In this document: one piece after another, positions 25,520-37,200 of the stretch | Layout: each line of letters begins with the position of its first letter | How positions within the stretch are numbered: the stretch's first letter is position 1 | NCBI GenBank assembly: GCA_026874595.1 | Contig: CM049317.1 | Location: 28,459,401 to 28,523,400, forward strand | Length of the DNA: 64,000 nt | DNA from: Sipunculus nudus | Taxonomy: Eukaryota; Annelida; Sipuncula; Golfingiida; Sipunculidae | Reading direction: 5' to 3' | Notes under the pieces: generated by a model | What the model was told of the DNA's origin: nothing | The model's database searches: none | The model's input: the letters and a program-made list of their open reading frames with translations, nothing else | Translations under genes and position numbers: made by a program

Positions 25520-25900
25520 CGGGGGTATCAATGTGCTCAATGGATTGTTAAATGCGTAGATCTGACAATTTATATGGTCACTCTGCACAACGTTTAATGA
25601 ATTCACAAGGCGATTTCCTGTTCAGGTATGGAAATATTCTTTTTTTTTGTATGTACTATCTCTCAGCTTTGAATTCTCCATTGACACTTAACAATAAAAC
25701 AAGCTGAAAGCTGCAGCAGCTGCTTATTAACGCTTCATGTTAGATGGCCCAGGAAATATTAGGGCTTAGCGAACACTTTCACAATAAAGCAATACATGTT
25801 TTGTTATCAAGTGTACGTGAAATCATTTGAATCTGTTTGAAGAGAGAGGATTGCTCTTAGATATAGCATCTCGCCCGTGCTTGTTTCAATGTTCACATGA

Positions 25901-25978
25901 TATAAAGCCGCGAATTTTGATCATTCAGCACAGACAGTCTGTCAGCATTGGTTCTCCAGCAGCCGAAGGTTCAGAGCT
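25901..25978 (+). promoter_or_regulatory. Putative TATA promoter and 5' non-coding exon upstream of the SAMD3-like exons
   Basis: TATAAA at 25901 is followed by an initiator-like tcattcag (25921) and a non-coding exon of about 55 nt ending GAGCT|GTAAGTATT. The next recognisable plus-strand acceptor and coding-like exon is at 26850, so this is the natural promoter for that locus. Linkage is inferred from order only. Confidence 0.4.
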
Positions 25979-26007
25979 GTAAGTATTCTGAGTGAGCAGC
26001 TACTTGT

Positions 26008-26397
26008 TTTTTATAAGAATATTGCATTTAATAGAGCTGATCTCCCTTCCTCTTGCAGTTTACCATGTGAATAAACAGCTCTCCGTCCAATACAAAATGT
26101 TTAGACACCCTGCTGTTTCACTGTGACCTCTAACTAGGTCCGAAATAAGATTCGTGAGTTTGAGCACATTAAGAAATGGTTACATATAATTTTTATTATA
26201 TTAGACTATCAATCACTGCATGAAAGAATATTTACATTTAAAATAGTATATAGGAATTGCTAATCTCCCGTCATCATGTGTAACATGTGCCTAAACAGCT
26301 CTCCGTCCCTTACAAAATGGCTAGACACCCTGCTGTTTCCGTGTGACTTCAACTAGGACCGAATTAAGATTCATGAGTTGGAGCACGTTAAGAAGTT

Positions 26398-26457
<60 letters not shown>

Positions 26458-26640
26458 TCTGTATTATGTTAGGTGATCAAGTCACTGTATGAAAGAATAT
26501 TGCATTTAAAATAGAACATAGCAACTGCTGATATCCCTGCCTCTTGCTTTACCATGTGCATAAACAGTGCTACGTCCCGTACAAAACAGCTAGACACTCT
26601 GCTGATTTACTGTGACCTCAACTAGATCGATCTGGTATTT
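26008..26640. repeat. Three tandem units of about 220-250 bp
   Basis: Units near 26008-26190, 26221-26398 and 26482-26635 share accatgtg(a/c)ataaacag, ctagacaccctgctg and the ctaggtccgaa / ctaggaccgaa / ctagatcgatc series. A (TA)n array (26400-26456) separates units 2 and 3. They fill the putative first intron of the SAMD3-like locus. Confidence 0.8.
26400..26456. repeat. (TA)n microsatellite
   Basis: TA run inside the three-unit tandem repeat. Confidence 0.97.
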
Positions 26641-26849
26641 TATATATGGTTGCTACCTAAAGCTTGTATACCCCGATAACATACATTAATACAAAGTTCA
26701 CCGGGCCATCATAGGTTCCTTTTTTTATCTTTAGAAAGTGTAATAAGTCTTAAATTCATTTTAAGAGTAATTCTTCCTTTTAATAAAAGTTAAATTAAAC
26801 CCCATGCCTAATATATTTAAATGTAAAAAAATGATATATATTTATTCAG

Positions 26850-28741
26850 GCTCTGGGGACCTGAAGGAGAGTGCGATGGATCCAGGCGATGCTAAGGAGA
26901 AGCTTTAAGAGGAGTGGGGGAAAGATGAGAGTCTGAAGCTTTAAGAGGAGTGGGGGAAAGATGAGAGTCTGAGAGACAATCCTCTTCTAAAAAAACTCTT
27001 CGCGTTAACAAAGCAAGCAAGAAAAGATGCGCTGTCGATACTACAAGACGGGGATGTCCCCGGAGTAGTGACAGCCTACCCTCAGCTAGGAGAAAAGTGA
27101 CAATGTACGTGGATCACAGCTATGTCCAGCAAGTTTATGACACTTTTTTTCTCAAAATCAGGCTTGTCACATCTATGATTATCATTTATCTTTTATACTC
27201 ACTGTTTTAAGCTTTTTTAACATTTTGTTAACAGTTGGTGTATTTAATGACTTGCTGAAATAAAATATTTAATTTTCATTTTAGATGTGTAAAGTTGGAT
27301 ATGTAATGTATATAAAAAGGTTAAAACAGCTGTGTAAAATGTAATACTAAAGTCACAAATAGAGATCTAACAGCCCCTACTATTTGTAGATGTGAGCCTT
27401 TGCTGATTTATGAAAGTAATCGACGTCTCTTATGATTGAAGATTCGGTTGGAGTTTGAAGCCCTGACCAGTATCCGAAACGTGGAAAACAACTTTACTGT
27501 GATACTAGGGGTATTGCATACCAACCTCAGTCAAAATAACAGAGAGGTAAGTTATATATATTTGTTAGTCAGATCTCCATTATTACATAAATGTTCATTA
27601 TGTGAATTGTTATAAATAACAGTTTTGCATATGTCGGCCTATTCCCTTTTTAATCTATTGTTTTCTACATACACTTAAATATCATGCATGCAAAAAATAA
27701 AGATTATCGAATAATTTAGGAAATTTTGTGTGACAGAAATAACATTTTTCAATTAGTTCCAAACTCTTTTGTTCCTTCGATTCTCTAAGCCTTGGCTATT
27801 CAACAGATAAGCATTTGAGCAAATGAGCTCATCATTTTCATTATCATTTTCCTGCATACGGATGTTAAAAGTTGTGTACCTTTGTTGTATCTATAAGATT
27901 TTTAACAGTTATCATGTCTCAAAACAAGTGAATTAATTCCTTATCTCTGAAATCAAAAATAATAACCAAAACATCACTTTATGAAACTTTTGTTCACAGG
28001 ATGATGATGATAATGATGATATACGTTGCTCTGACAAGGACGGCCTAGACCTTAAACTGCAGCTCAAAAGGAGGCTTCTGTTCAAATTCAGAGCCAATAA
28101 CATGTCGAAGCCTGCCATAAATGTGGTTGAGGTATCATATAAATACGAATAAGGTACATGGAAGCTGATGTTTGTGAGGTTCTAAAGTACAATCAAAACA
28201 ACCATGCATTCGTAAAGAAACTGCATATTATTGAAATAGAGCTCAGAAGTATCATAAGTATCATTAAGTTCACTCACCGTTTCCTAAAAAAAAAAATTAT
28301 AAAAAAAAATTATAACAGTTGGATAAAAGGTAAAATAAATTATTAACTTCCCTTGCATATCTCACTCTTTCATCTACTTCTCAGGATCAAAACGGGTAGT
28401 TAGAACCTGCTTATGACTGTGATTGATCTAATAATGTATAAAGTGCTGTCGCAGATGATATATTATACATATATTTTTATATTTTTAGGCGAATGATGTG
28501 TGCGTCTCTTCGCCAGTCAAGTCACCTCCTAGAATGATGCTTGTTCAAAGAGGAGAGGAGATAAAGGGCGTGATCCTTGTCGATGGGTTGCACGTATTGT
28601 CCTTGGGAGGTCTGTGTCAGGCCATAAGTGACCTTTTGGCCATTTTTAATGCCAGGGACCTTAGTTTCCCAAGGCAGTTTCAAATATTATCCTTTCCACA
28701 AATAAACATGTTACAGAACACGAAAAACAAGGTCCACAAAG
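26850..28741 (+). pseudogene. SAMD3-like family gene, four exons, probably inactive
   Basis: Exon a (26850 after TTTATTCAG) has ATG at 26876 (MDPGDAKEKL) but TAA at 26906 and again at 26942. The frame is then open for 51 codons (EEWGKDESLRDNPLLKKLF, LTKQARKDALSILQDGD, VPGVVTAYPQLGEK) to TGA at 27098. Exon b (27442-27546) gives IRLEFEALTSIRNVENN and VILGVLHTNLSQNNRE before GTAAGT. Exon c (28000-28131) gives DDDDNDDIRCSDKDG and LKLQLKRRLLFKFRA. Exon d (28489-28741) gives KSPPRMMLVQRGEEIKG, VILVDGLHVLSLGG, LCQAISDLLAIF and LSFPRQFQILSF before GTAACA. Exons b and c are whole-codon length and join in frame. The final segment (P.I..., VD.L, AI..L, FP....L.F) recalls the C-terminal part of uncharacterised SAMD3-like proteins common in molluscs and fish; this family call comes from memory and is tentative. 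Function unknown. Confidence 0.5.
26901..26972 (+). repeat. Perfect 36-bp tandem duplication
   Basis: Two identical 36-bp units (26901-26936, 26937-26972) beginning agctttaagaggagtg. The length is a multiple of three, so frame is kept. Each unit carries an in-frame TAA, so the stop was duplicated with it. Confidence 0.95.
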
Positions 28742-29211
28742 GTAACACATTCCTTAAAAATATCTTTCCTTCGACAATATATGTCTAGAAATAAACTTAC
28801 CTACCTTTGTATGGATGGACATCCTTTTATATGGGAATGTGAGAATTCCAACATTCAGGCATGACAGTTAAAAACGGCAGTGTATCAGTAATTTCTTCAT
28901 ATATTTGTTTATACCTGTACCAATATTCAATTTCTGGTTATTATGTAACTTGTCAAGTGTAATTAGATATTACAGTAAACATCTACATGATAAATCAGTA
29001 AAAAAAAGGCGTAACAATTTTTTAAATATTTATCAAATGCAAGAAATGCTCAACTTTTTAGATTTAATGATATGTCTGTTTTAAAATCAACTTTGTACGT
29101 TTAAGGAATACTTTTAAGAATACTGGATTAAAATTTGTCAAATAATAAAGATTTTAAATGTAGACAAGTAATGTTTATAAATTATAGAATAAATATGCTA
29201 TAAAAATGTGA

Positions 29212-29214
<3 letters not shown>

Positions 29215-29271
<57 letters not shown>
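29215..29271. repeat. (TA)n microsatellite
   Basis: TA run. Confidence 0.97.
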
Positions 29272-29272
<1 letters not shown>

Positions 29273-30233
29273 TATCTTCTCTCTATCAATTTTCGTTTTT
29301 ATAATCTATTTATTTACAGTGAGGAAAAGCCTATTTTTTACTGTTGTCACATGCCTCGCATGAATTCATCACACCTACTACATGCATCGGTCCCATCACA
29401 TCTTTTAGCGAAACAAGCAGCTACTGCTAATATGCTGCATGAACGTTAACCTTGCAAAAAAAAAAAACAAAAAAAATTCTAGGCTAAATATGTTAACACG
29501 ATAAACAGGTTTTATATCTTAAAACGACCAGCTTAACATGTTTAATGACTAAACGCAAAAATCTAGGCTAAACACGATGATTTTAAACGTGTTAATTGTG
29601 TTTAAAAGCTAAGTGCCATTTTTCCAGTGTATGCTGTGTGCAAACATTCATTATGGCTGTTTTGACCAAAACCCGTCAATTCTTTGGATTTAGATCCGTA
29701 TATGTTCTTTTTAATATAGATTACAAAAATTTGAAAAAAAAATCGCTGATGGTTAAATAATAATAAGACTTGGAAAAATATACAAGAATTAGCATATTGG
29801 AACTTTGATATGCTCATAGTAATAATAGCATGCCTATTGAAAAAAAGGTATACCTCGCATATCCGTAACCTCAAATATCGGAAAAACATCTTAAAAGTTA
29901 GGTTGAAATGGTACAGTGCATGATGGTGTCCATGGTGTTTAAGGTGCATTCACTGTGTATTATTCTATTTTCGAGATCGTTTTAAATGGATGGGAGGGAG
30001 CGCCTTGGATTAATTTTCAGGACACTTGACACTTGAAGTGCTGCTTTGACAGGCATGATTTTAACTTTAACCAGACGCATCAGTATCTTTTTATTTACCC
30101 GAGCTGACAACAACACGCATTAAAATGTAATTTAGTACAACATTCTGGTGGATCTTGATGATTTCAGGCCTGCGTGCATGGATTTTTCCCATAATAATGA
30201 ATTATTCTTTAAAGAAGACTGAAGCGGCATATA

Positions 30234-30257
30234 GAAACAATATAATTATATTGTTTC
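30234..30257. repeat. Perfect 24-bp palindrome
   Basis: gaaacaatataa followed at once by its exact reverse complement. Confidence 0.9.
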
Positions 30258-30839
30258 AGGGTTTCGTTCGCACACTGTATCGATGCTGTGATAAATATAC
30301 TGTATAAATATATATAACTCTGCAGTATTTATACTTCCTATACAAACACTATTTATGAGGGGACACTTTATTAAGGGATATCTTTGCCTTGTGCTTTTTA
30401 GACATTTTCCACCATAATTGATGTTTCTCCATAATTAACAATTATAAAACATTTCAGGGCCTTCTAAATCATCTTTCCCTGGGTGCAACAAAAACTCTCT
30501 AATGGCGAATAATTTTCGTGACAATTAAGATTAATAGATCAAGGTCACAAGATTTAAAACTCATTTGAGAACTTAGTTGAAACATTTTGTCTAAAAAATT
30601 TGGGGACAAAATATAAGAAACCATAAAGATGATGATCTATATAATAATCATTTATGATAATTTGGCCGATTTGACCTTGTAGTATAAAGGTCGAGGTCAA
30701 CATTTTTTTAATTCTCCTCAGAGCATGGCGGAAATGACACAATTACTGGTTTGCCAAGTTTGTAGAAACAAATTTGCAGTGCTTCAAAAGTCATAGAGGT
30801 GATAATAATTCTAGGTTTGAAGAAGACTGACTAAGATGA

Positions 30840-31565
30840 CAATGGCAGAGGGTAGGACTGAAAACAATATATGCCCGCAGAGGAGGGACATAATAAACAT
30901 ATCAGGTTTCAGGCGACTAGAAACTGACACCTTTGCTGGCATATGGAAATCATAAAATATGGGGAAAATGCATGAAAATAGAAACAAATAGGCGGCACCA
31001 CCAGTCTTGGTAGATAAAACTAGTCATTATCAAAAAACATTTTAAGTTTCAGGACACCAAATGAAACCGCAGCTTAGAAACGCACCTTCCTGTAAATTGG
31101 CAGTCTAAAAATATTTAAAAAAATGCGTGAAAAATAGAAATAGATAGGGTTGTGCCACCAGTCCTCGGGCACTGATAAACATAGTATGAAAAATAAATGC
31201 GTAAGGTTTGTCGACATAAGATGAAACAACGGAAAAGGGACTTGTAAATTCATAGTAAAAAACAAGGAAGGAAATACGGGATAATAGAAAACGATACATG
31301 TTCCGCCACCAGCCTTCCAGACAATAAAAAATATCCAAGTTGTTCAGGCAACCTGCATTTTAGGTTACCATGGAGATCATTTTATCTCAACTGTGTCTGC
31401 CAAGGGTCATTACCCTTGCCCTAACGATTACAATTTGTGCCTATTTAACAGAAAACTACAGTGGACAGGGTTATAAACGGCACAACAATTAAACCAGTTG
31501 ACGCCACCAATCTTTGGTACAAGAAAAACGAAGATCTTCAAGCAACTTGATATTTAGATTAATCC
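30840..31565. repeat. Degenerate tandem repeat, unit about 150 bp
   Basis: Four or five units marked by ...aatagaaa...(g/c)gccaccag(t/c)ct...ataaa (30985, 31145, 31290, 31490) and by caggttt / aagtttcaggacacc-like blocks. The minus frames at 31074-31338 derive from it. Confidence 0.6.
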
Positions 31566-32094
31566 ATTCCGCCTATTTTCAAATATCAGACCATGCATTC
31601 GTATGTATTCTACTTTATATCTTGGGTGGTATGTCGCGCCCGACAATCTGGCCTAAGTTCAGATCTGCAAGGAGATCTTTTTGATAACCTCTGAATAACC
31701 TCTGAAATTTGCGCAGTTTACGAGCCAACGCCCCGCCAGCGGAAAGGGGATTGCATGAGCGGGTCAGAAAATGCGGAATGCAACAAAAAAAAAAGAAATT
31801 GAGTCGGGCATCTATTTGTTGGGCGGTAAAATCCTGATATAAAGTCCACATGATGTAAAACCCGCTGGACCGCGCTTCATCCGAAGGTCATAATCATCGT
31901 AACCAGAACCCAATTCAAGAGCACTATATCGCGCGCGGAGATGCAGATCCAATTCTCCGCTGAGCATTCATTTTTATTGTAAGTCTCTAATACCGCTTTC
32001 CCCATACCAGAAAACGGTTTATAGTAAAATAACCAGAGCGAAAATATTCTTTTTTTTCTGAACGTATACTGCGCGCCCGGGAAACCTAGATAAA

Positions 32095-32580
32095 GACATA
32101 GGAGATATCGTGTATAAGAAGAGTATATAAGACAGAATACAGAATCATTTGATAACTTATGAGGTTTTGTATAAATGACAATACATAGAAATGTCTGATC
32201 TCGTGTATAACACTGCTGTATGAAGGAAAGCAAACAGGACGGGCTGTTCCGGTGTACGAGATGTTTTATAAAAAGTAGTGTAACTGTTTGCTCTTGTGTC
32301 AAAGACTGGTGTATAAAATACAGCACACACACATAACTAATTGATTTCGCGTGTAAGGTATTGTATAAACGACAGCACATAGAACTGTCTGCTCTGGTGT
32401 ACAATACTGGTGTATGAAGGACAACATATAGCGCTGTCGTATTTCGTATATCAGGCGGATGTATAAAATATGCCACGCAGACTTTACAAAGGAGATCTAT
32501 TGTATAAGACCACTGTACAAAAGAATAGCTCGTGCATATTACTGGTGCTTTAAGGAGAACACATAGAACTGACATTTATG
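32095..32580. repeat. Minisatellite, unit about 55-65 bp
   Basis: Seven or eight degenerate units of ctggtgtata.aactg(g/c)tgtat(g/a)aa.gacagcacatagaact. Units keep a stop-free minus frame, giving a 232-codon frame (31877-32575) whose peptide repeats with the DNA. Confidence 0.75.
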
Positions 32581-33074
32581 AATTGCTCCTTTGGTCCTGT
32601 CCCAACTTTCCGTACAATTTTAGCAACTTCCATTCAGAACTTGATTGCGTGAAGTTGCCAAGGAAAAACAAAACTGCCAGATGCAAATTATATTACACCT
32701 CACCTCCAGTTGCTGGTTTGTACAATTTACTCATATTAAGCAGTTTTATTGGTAAAATTGTTCAAAATTGTCCTTGAAAGAAATTAAATCTCGTGCAAGG
32801 CATTGGTAATCCAATGTCTTAGTTGTTTTGAACCTTCAAACAACCCAACAGCTGTGAGAGCGACATCAAGAATTAAGTGTTGATACATATTAAGGCAAAA
32901 CCACTCCCTCCTCGGTTTTGTATAGTAGTATTTATTTAAACTAAGATGCCACTTCTAATTCCCTACGCCCAGGTTACACTATGTATGTACAGTGGCGTCA
33001 ATTTAACTTCGAGGGTTGAGAGATGACTCGGAGTTGGAGGGTAATCATAGTCGGGACATCTGTTTTTATAAACA

Positions 33075-33077
<3 letters not shown>

Positions 33078-33121
<44 letters not shown>
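33078..33121. repeat. (TA)n microsatellite
   Basis: TA run. Confidence 0.97.
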
Positions 33122-33123
<2 letters not shown>

Positions 33124-33218
33124 CTGTGCGACATATTTCGAATAAATCACAAAAAAGTATAATGTTAAAAAAATAAGTAATATGTTTCCACTATAGGCTT
33201 CTTCATATAATCAGGTTT

Positions 33219-33222
<4 letters not shown>

Positions 33223-33258
<36 letters not shown>

Positions 33259-33270
33259 TATACATACATA
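33223..33270. repeat. (TA)n microsatellite, imperfect
   Basis: TA run ending in tacatacata. Confidence 0.93.
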
Positions 33271-33722
33271 TAAATAAAACACCAGCAGTAATTACTTTAG
33301 TTATGTCAGCTTGTGTTATTGATGTGCTGTGTTGTAACTTTAGAGGTGCCAATTCAACTCCTTTAAAATAAAAAGAAAAAAAAGTGATTTTGCGCTTCCT
33401 CTCTGTATATATTAATGATCTTAGGGTAAATTTGGTTGTGAAAAGTTCTGATGAGGACTTCGTGAAGATGTATGGCCTTGTTTATCAACGTGTGTGTAAA
33501 CACTGTAATGTTGACAAACAGTAAAACATTTGACCTAATGATGTCAAATGCCCTTGTTGAATTTGTTTTGATTATTTTGGAGGGCCCATACATATCATAA
33601 ACACTATGGTATAAACAAAACAAGCAACTTGTGTGCAGTGATATCCACGTTTTCTTACCTACTTTTTATAAAGGGGTTACCTTTAGTTTATAACGGTCAG
33701 ATAGGTAATTGGTCCCCTTTAA

Positions 33723-34208
33723 CAGTGATGTAGTGGATTCCACACTATTCCGTAATCCGAGTATGAGTTCAAGACCGAGTCCTTCAGGTTCGAGTTCAAG
33801 TCCACTCTCTTCGAGTCCACGCACTTTGGGAACAGAGTCCAAGTCCGAGTCCATTACAAATCTCCTCATTCAAGTAAATTGAAACATGGAAATTTGAGAT
33901 TATCATGTGTCTTATGTTAATTTATATACTTGCTTTTTATATTTGAATGTGTAATTAATTTATCTCCCGATGAAGAGCTTTATGTTTGTTATTTATAACT
34001 ATTTTGTGTAATACTCTGTCCACATATACGGTTTGCACTTTTAATGAGTATTTATAATGTTTAAAGGAGCTTTTCTTTTTCCAGTTGACAGGAGATGGAC
34101 TTTGCCGGATTTCTCAAGTCCTTTACTTGGAGTATGAGTACAAGTCCGAGTCCAGGACACTCGAATGCGAGGTCCTAAGAAAGCAAGGACTGGAGTCCTA
34201 CATCACTG
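33723..34208. mobile_element. hAT-like MITE, 486 bp, filled with GAGTCC-type hexamers
   Basis: Perfect 11-bp terminal inverted repeats cagtgatgtag (33723-33733) and ctacatcactg (34198-34208), extended imperfectly inwards (ggattcca / ggactcca). CAGTG-type ends are usual for hAT elements. Subterminal regions hold repeated gagtccaagtccgagtcc motifs. No coding capacity. The flanking 8-mers do not match, so the target-site duplication is lost or the class assignment is wrong. Confidence 0.6.
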
Positions 34209-37200
34209 AACTGACTAACATATAAGTATAATGTATATTTGACATTGTGTTAATATTATACGCTCCTGGCCCAGAGGTAATACTCTTCGGTCGTCCCAGA
34301 CATCACTTTGTGTAACCGCTGCGTGACGAGCGTATGTTAATATATAAAATATTACCTCTTTGTGAATAGGAGGGTTAATCTTGTACAAATGGACTGTGTT
34401 TAATCCGTGGGTATAAGAACAGAGATATCTTGTCTTATATCCTTTTGTTTCCTTATACTCAAGCTCCAGGCTGTGCTGCCATGCTTTCCGTAACTATATA
34501 ATGTTACAGGGTGTTGTTACAGACCGGAAAATACAGTTGTGAGCATATTCTTACCAACAGACTGTGTTATGAGCTCTTGCACCGGCATCAGACACACGAA
34601 CTCCATCCTTGGTATATAAAGGGCCCTATGAGTGCACACTATCAGTGGAGGTGGTCTGTGTATGCAGTACAGAGCTCAGGCAGATTTTTACACAATTTTG
34701 GGGTCATCATGTTTCAATCTAGCTGTATACATCCAGTTTTAACTAATGAGTTCTGAATAATTTAGGCTAAGCAAAAACACTCTGTCCGCATATACAGCTC
34801 TTAGTAGTTATATATGAGAGAATAAACAACAATCCGTATTAATATCAATTTTGAATTTTAAGGGAATATGTCACATGACTGGGTCACGTGGATAAAGAGG
34901 GTGGAGCCTATGAATAGAAGATATAAACGGAGCCAAGTGTTCAGCCTTGTTATGTGAAAAACCCTTTATAGTGAGGTTTTTGTTGCTTCATGTTGAATAA
35001 ATTAAAGAAAAATATGTTTCAAGTTTCAAAATTAAAATAATTAGCTGTATTCCTATTATCTTTAGCAGCATTGTACAGACTGTTTGTACAGACAAAGCAT
35101 GCTGACCACTCAGACACTCAGACAGGTCTGTTATGAGGGGGAGGGGCACATTTCAGGCAAATTCTCAGAACCAGGTTAATCATCAGGATGGGAGTTTACT
35201 TGGGTAGCAACACCATGGATATGGTAATATATTGCTGATATTTATTTTATATAATATATATTATATTTATATTAATTTGAAGTCTCACCAGGCTTGTCTA
35301 GAAATTCATATAATATTGATTTTTTAAAGTTGTGTTTAAAGGAATGGTATTATAAAGTTATACACAAAAAAAATAAAAATATACGGTATAACCTATAAAA
35401 GCCCGAAGCAATCATTAAATAACTTGGCATGAAGAACTGTCAGAAAATGTAGGTTAGAACCAGTAAAACTCATTGTCACCAGGCAGTTAAAGCTGCAACC
35501 AGTCAGTTCACTCAGTTGACAAGTTCTTGATAATACTCCTTAACATTAGGAATACAAAGACAAACATGAATCCAGTTTTCCTGAAAATGTTTGTAGTTAA
35601 GTTTCTTTAATTAGGTTTAATGATTAGCAAATTTCAGTGACCATGTAGACTACTAGCCCTGCCAGGGAGTTAGTATTTTTGTTTGCTACTAAATTGCGTA
35701 AATAAAATACGTGTTGCACCGGTACACGTAGCTCCGGTTTGGCTCTTATAGAAAAGAGGGACATATTGGTAAATAGTTATATAATTTGCCGAAAGGTGAC
35801 AGTACCGACACTAAGCGTCACACGCGGAGGTCACGCGCTGTGTTCAGAGCGTGAACGTTATAAGACCATGAGGGAACGTTTGATTTCCCTGTCAGAGGCA
35901 ACAGTTAAGTTTTAACCATTCCATGGACTGTGCCAGTCCAGTAGACTACATCTTGCAGCATAGCTTTACCCCTCTAGCCCCGCTTGTAACACAGCACATG
36001 GTGAGAGCTCCCTGCTGGTACAGGGTTGACATAGACTGGTACCCTGCTGTATTATGGCCCTCAGGTCACATGGTCTTATTTATGCACACAACCCGGGGTC
36101 ACAAAGCCCTGAACCTGAAATAGAGTAGTGAATTGTCTGGCTTTCTCTGGTTGGCTCTAGCCATCATGTGATGGAGCATTAAAAACACCCCATTGTTTGA
36201 TTTTTAAGCATGTTTAGCATAATCTCCAATAAAATTGACAGAATTGGTCATTTTTTTTTAAATCGGTGGCCAATCAAAGACATTTTGTCCAAATGCTTGT
36301 TTGGGACTGCTTGGAGGGGTATTTTGGGCTTCACTGCATTCGGGCCAGGATGGTTAAAAAAGGAGATACGCAAGCCCCCATTTTCTTGGTATAGTTTGAC
36401 TGTAGAAACAACAAACTCTCAGGTAAAAAAAAAGTTTAATATCAAAATTTATTTTTAAAGTTGCCCATAAGAGGCCCAGACTTCAGGTGTTTTATAGATG
36501 TTATATAGGAAAAATAAATACAGCCACGTGTCCCTCAGCCAAGCATAGATTGGCCTAGAGCAGCGGTGCCATAATAGAAGGGGTACCAGTCTAAGGGCTG
36601 ACAGTGATGCTTCACTTGCTGTACTGCATGAACTGGTTGTAGGTCAATCTACTGCGGCTTCCCGTTTAACCATGCCTGCGTGGTTATACGTTCCGCCACT
36701 CAATAACTGGGCCTGCTTCGGGAAATAGTAGGCAAAGAATACATTATGGGAAACCCACTGATGAACGATTGCACCATGTTCATTATTACAGCGATAAAAA
36801 AATTAGGAGTTGTTGCGCTAGCTGGAAATTTTCCCGAATCAATAGTTCGGATTCCTGCAGTGTGTCTGAGCATGGACACTTTGCTGGAAACACATTTTAA
36901 CGATCAGTGTTTGTTCGGCTGTCTTTCTTTCATAAGTAAATTTTAGTGAAAAATATATTCCATTTGGTTTTGACTGTAAACAGGAAATCCTATCATCCCT
37001 TAGATATTTCATGTCTAGGCCTTCTGTCTGAAAATTGATACTTTTGAAGGGAATCATGGACGGACTGCCATGAAGTGAAAATAACGCTTAGGAATTTGAG
37101 TGAAAACGGACAATAACTCCATCTAACGGACATCTCTATTGTGTGCGTAAGGCCATCCGACTGTCATCAGTATGATCGGATTAGTCGGAAAACTCCTCGT

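Larger units (their letters stand above)
28742..30530. other. Intergenic, nothing coding recognised
   Basis: Very AT-rich, with a (TA)n run (29215-29271), poly(A) near 29456-29475 and a perfect palindrome at 30234-30257. The 115-codon minus frame at 29602-29949 has no protein-like character. Confidence 0.4.

Noticed and set aside
25139-25597. 152-codon plus-strand open frame
   Set aside because: Mostly YIYIYI from three (TA)n arrays.
31877-32575. 232-codon minus-strand open frame
   Set aside because: It reads through a minisatellite; the peptide repeats with the DNA and shows no domain.
30840-32580. Regular repeats considered as a CRISPR-like array
   Set aside because: Units are degenerate, tandem and without unique spacers, in a eukaryotic context.
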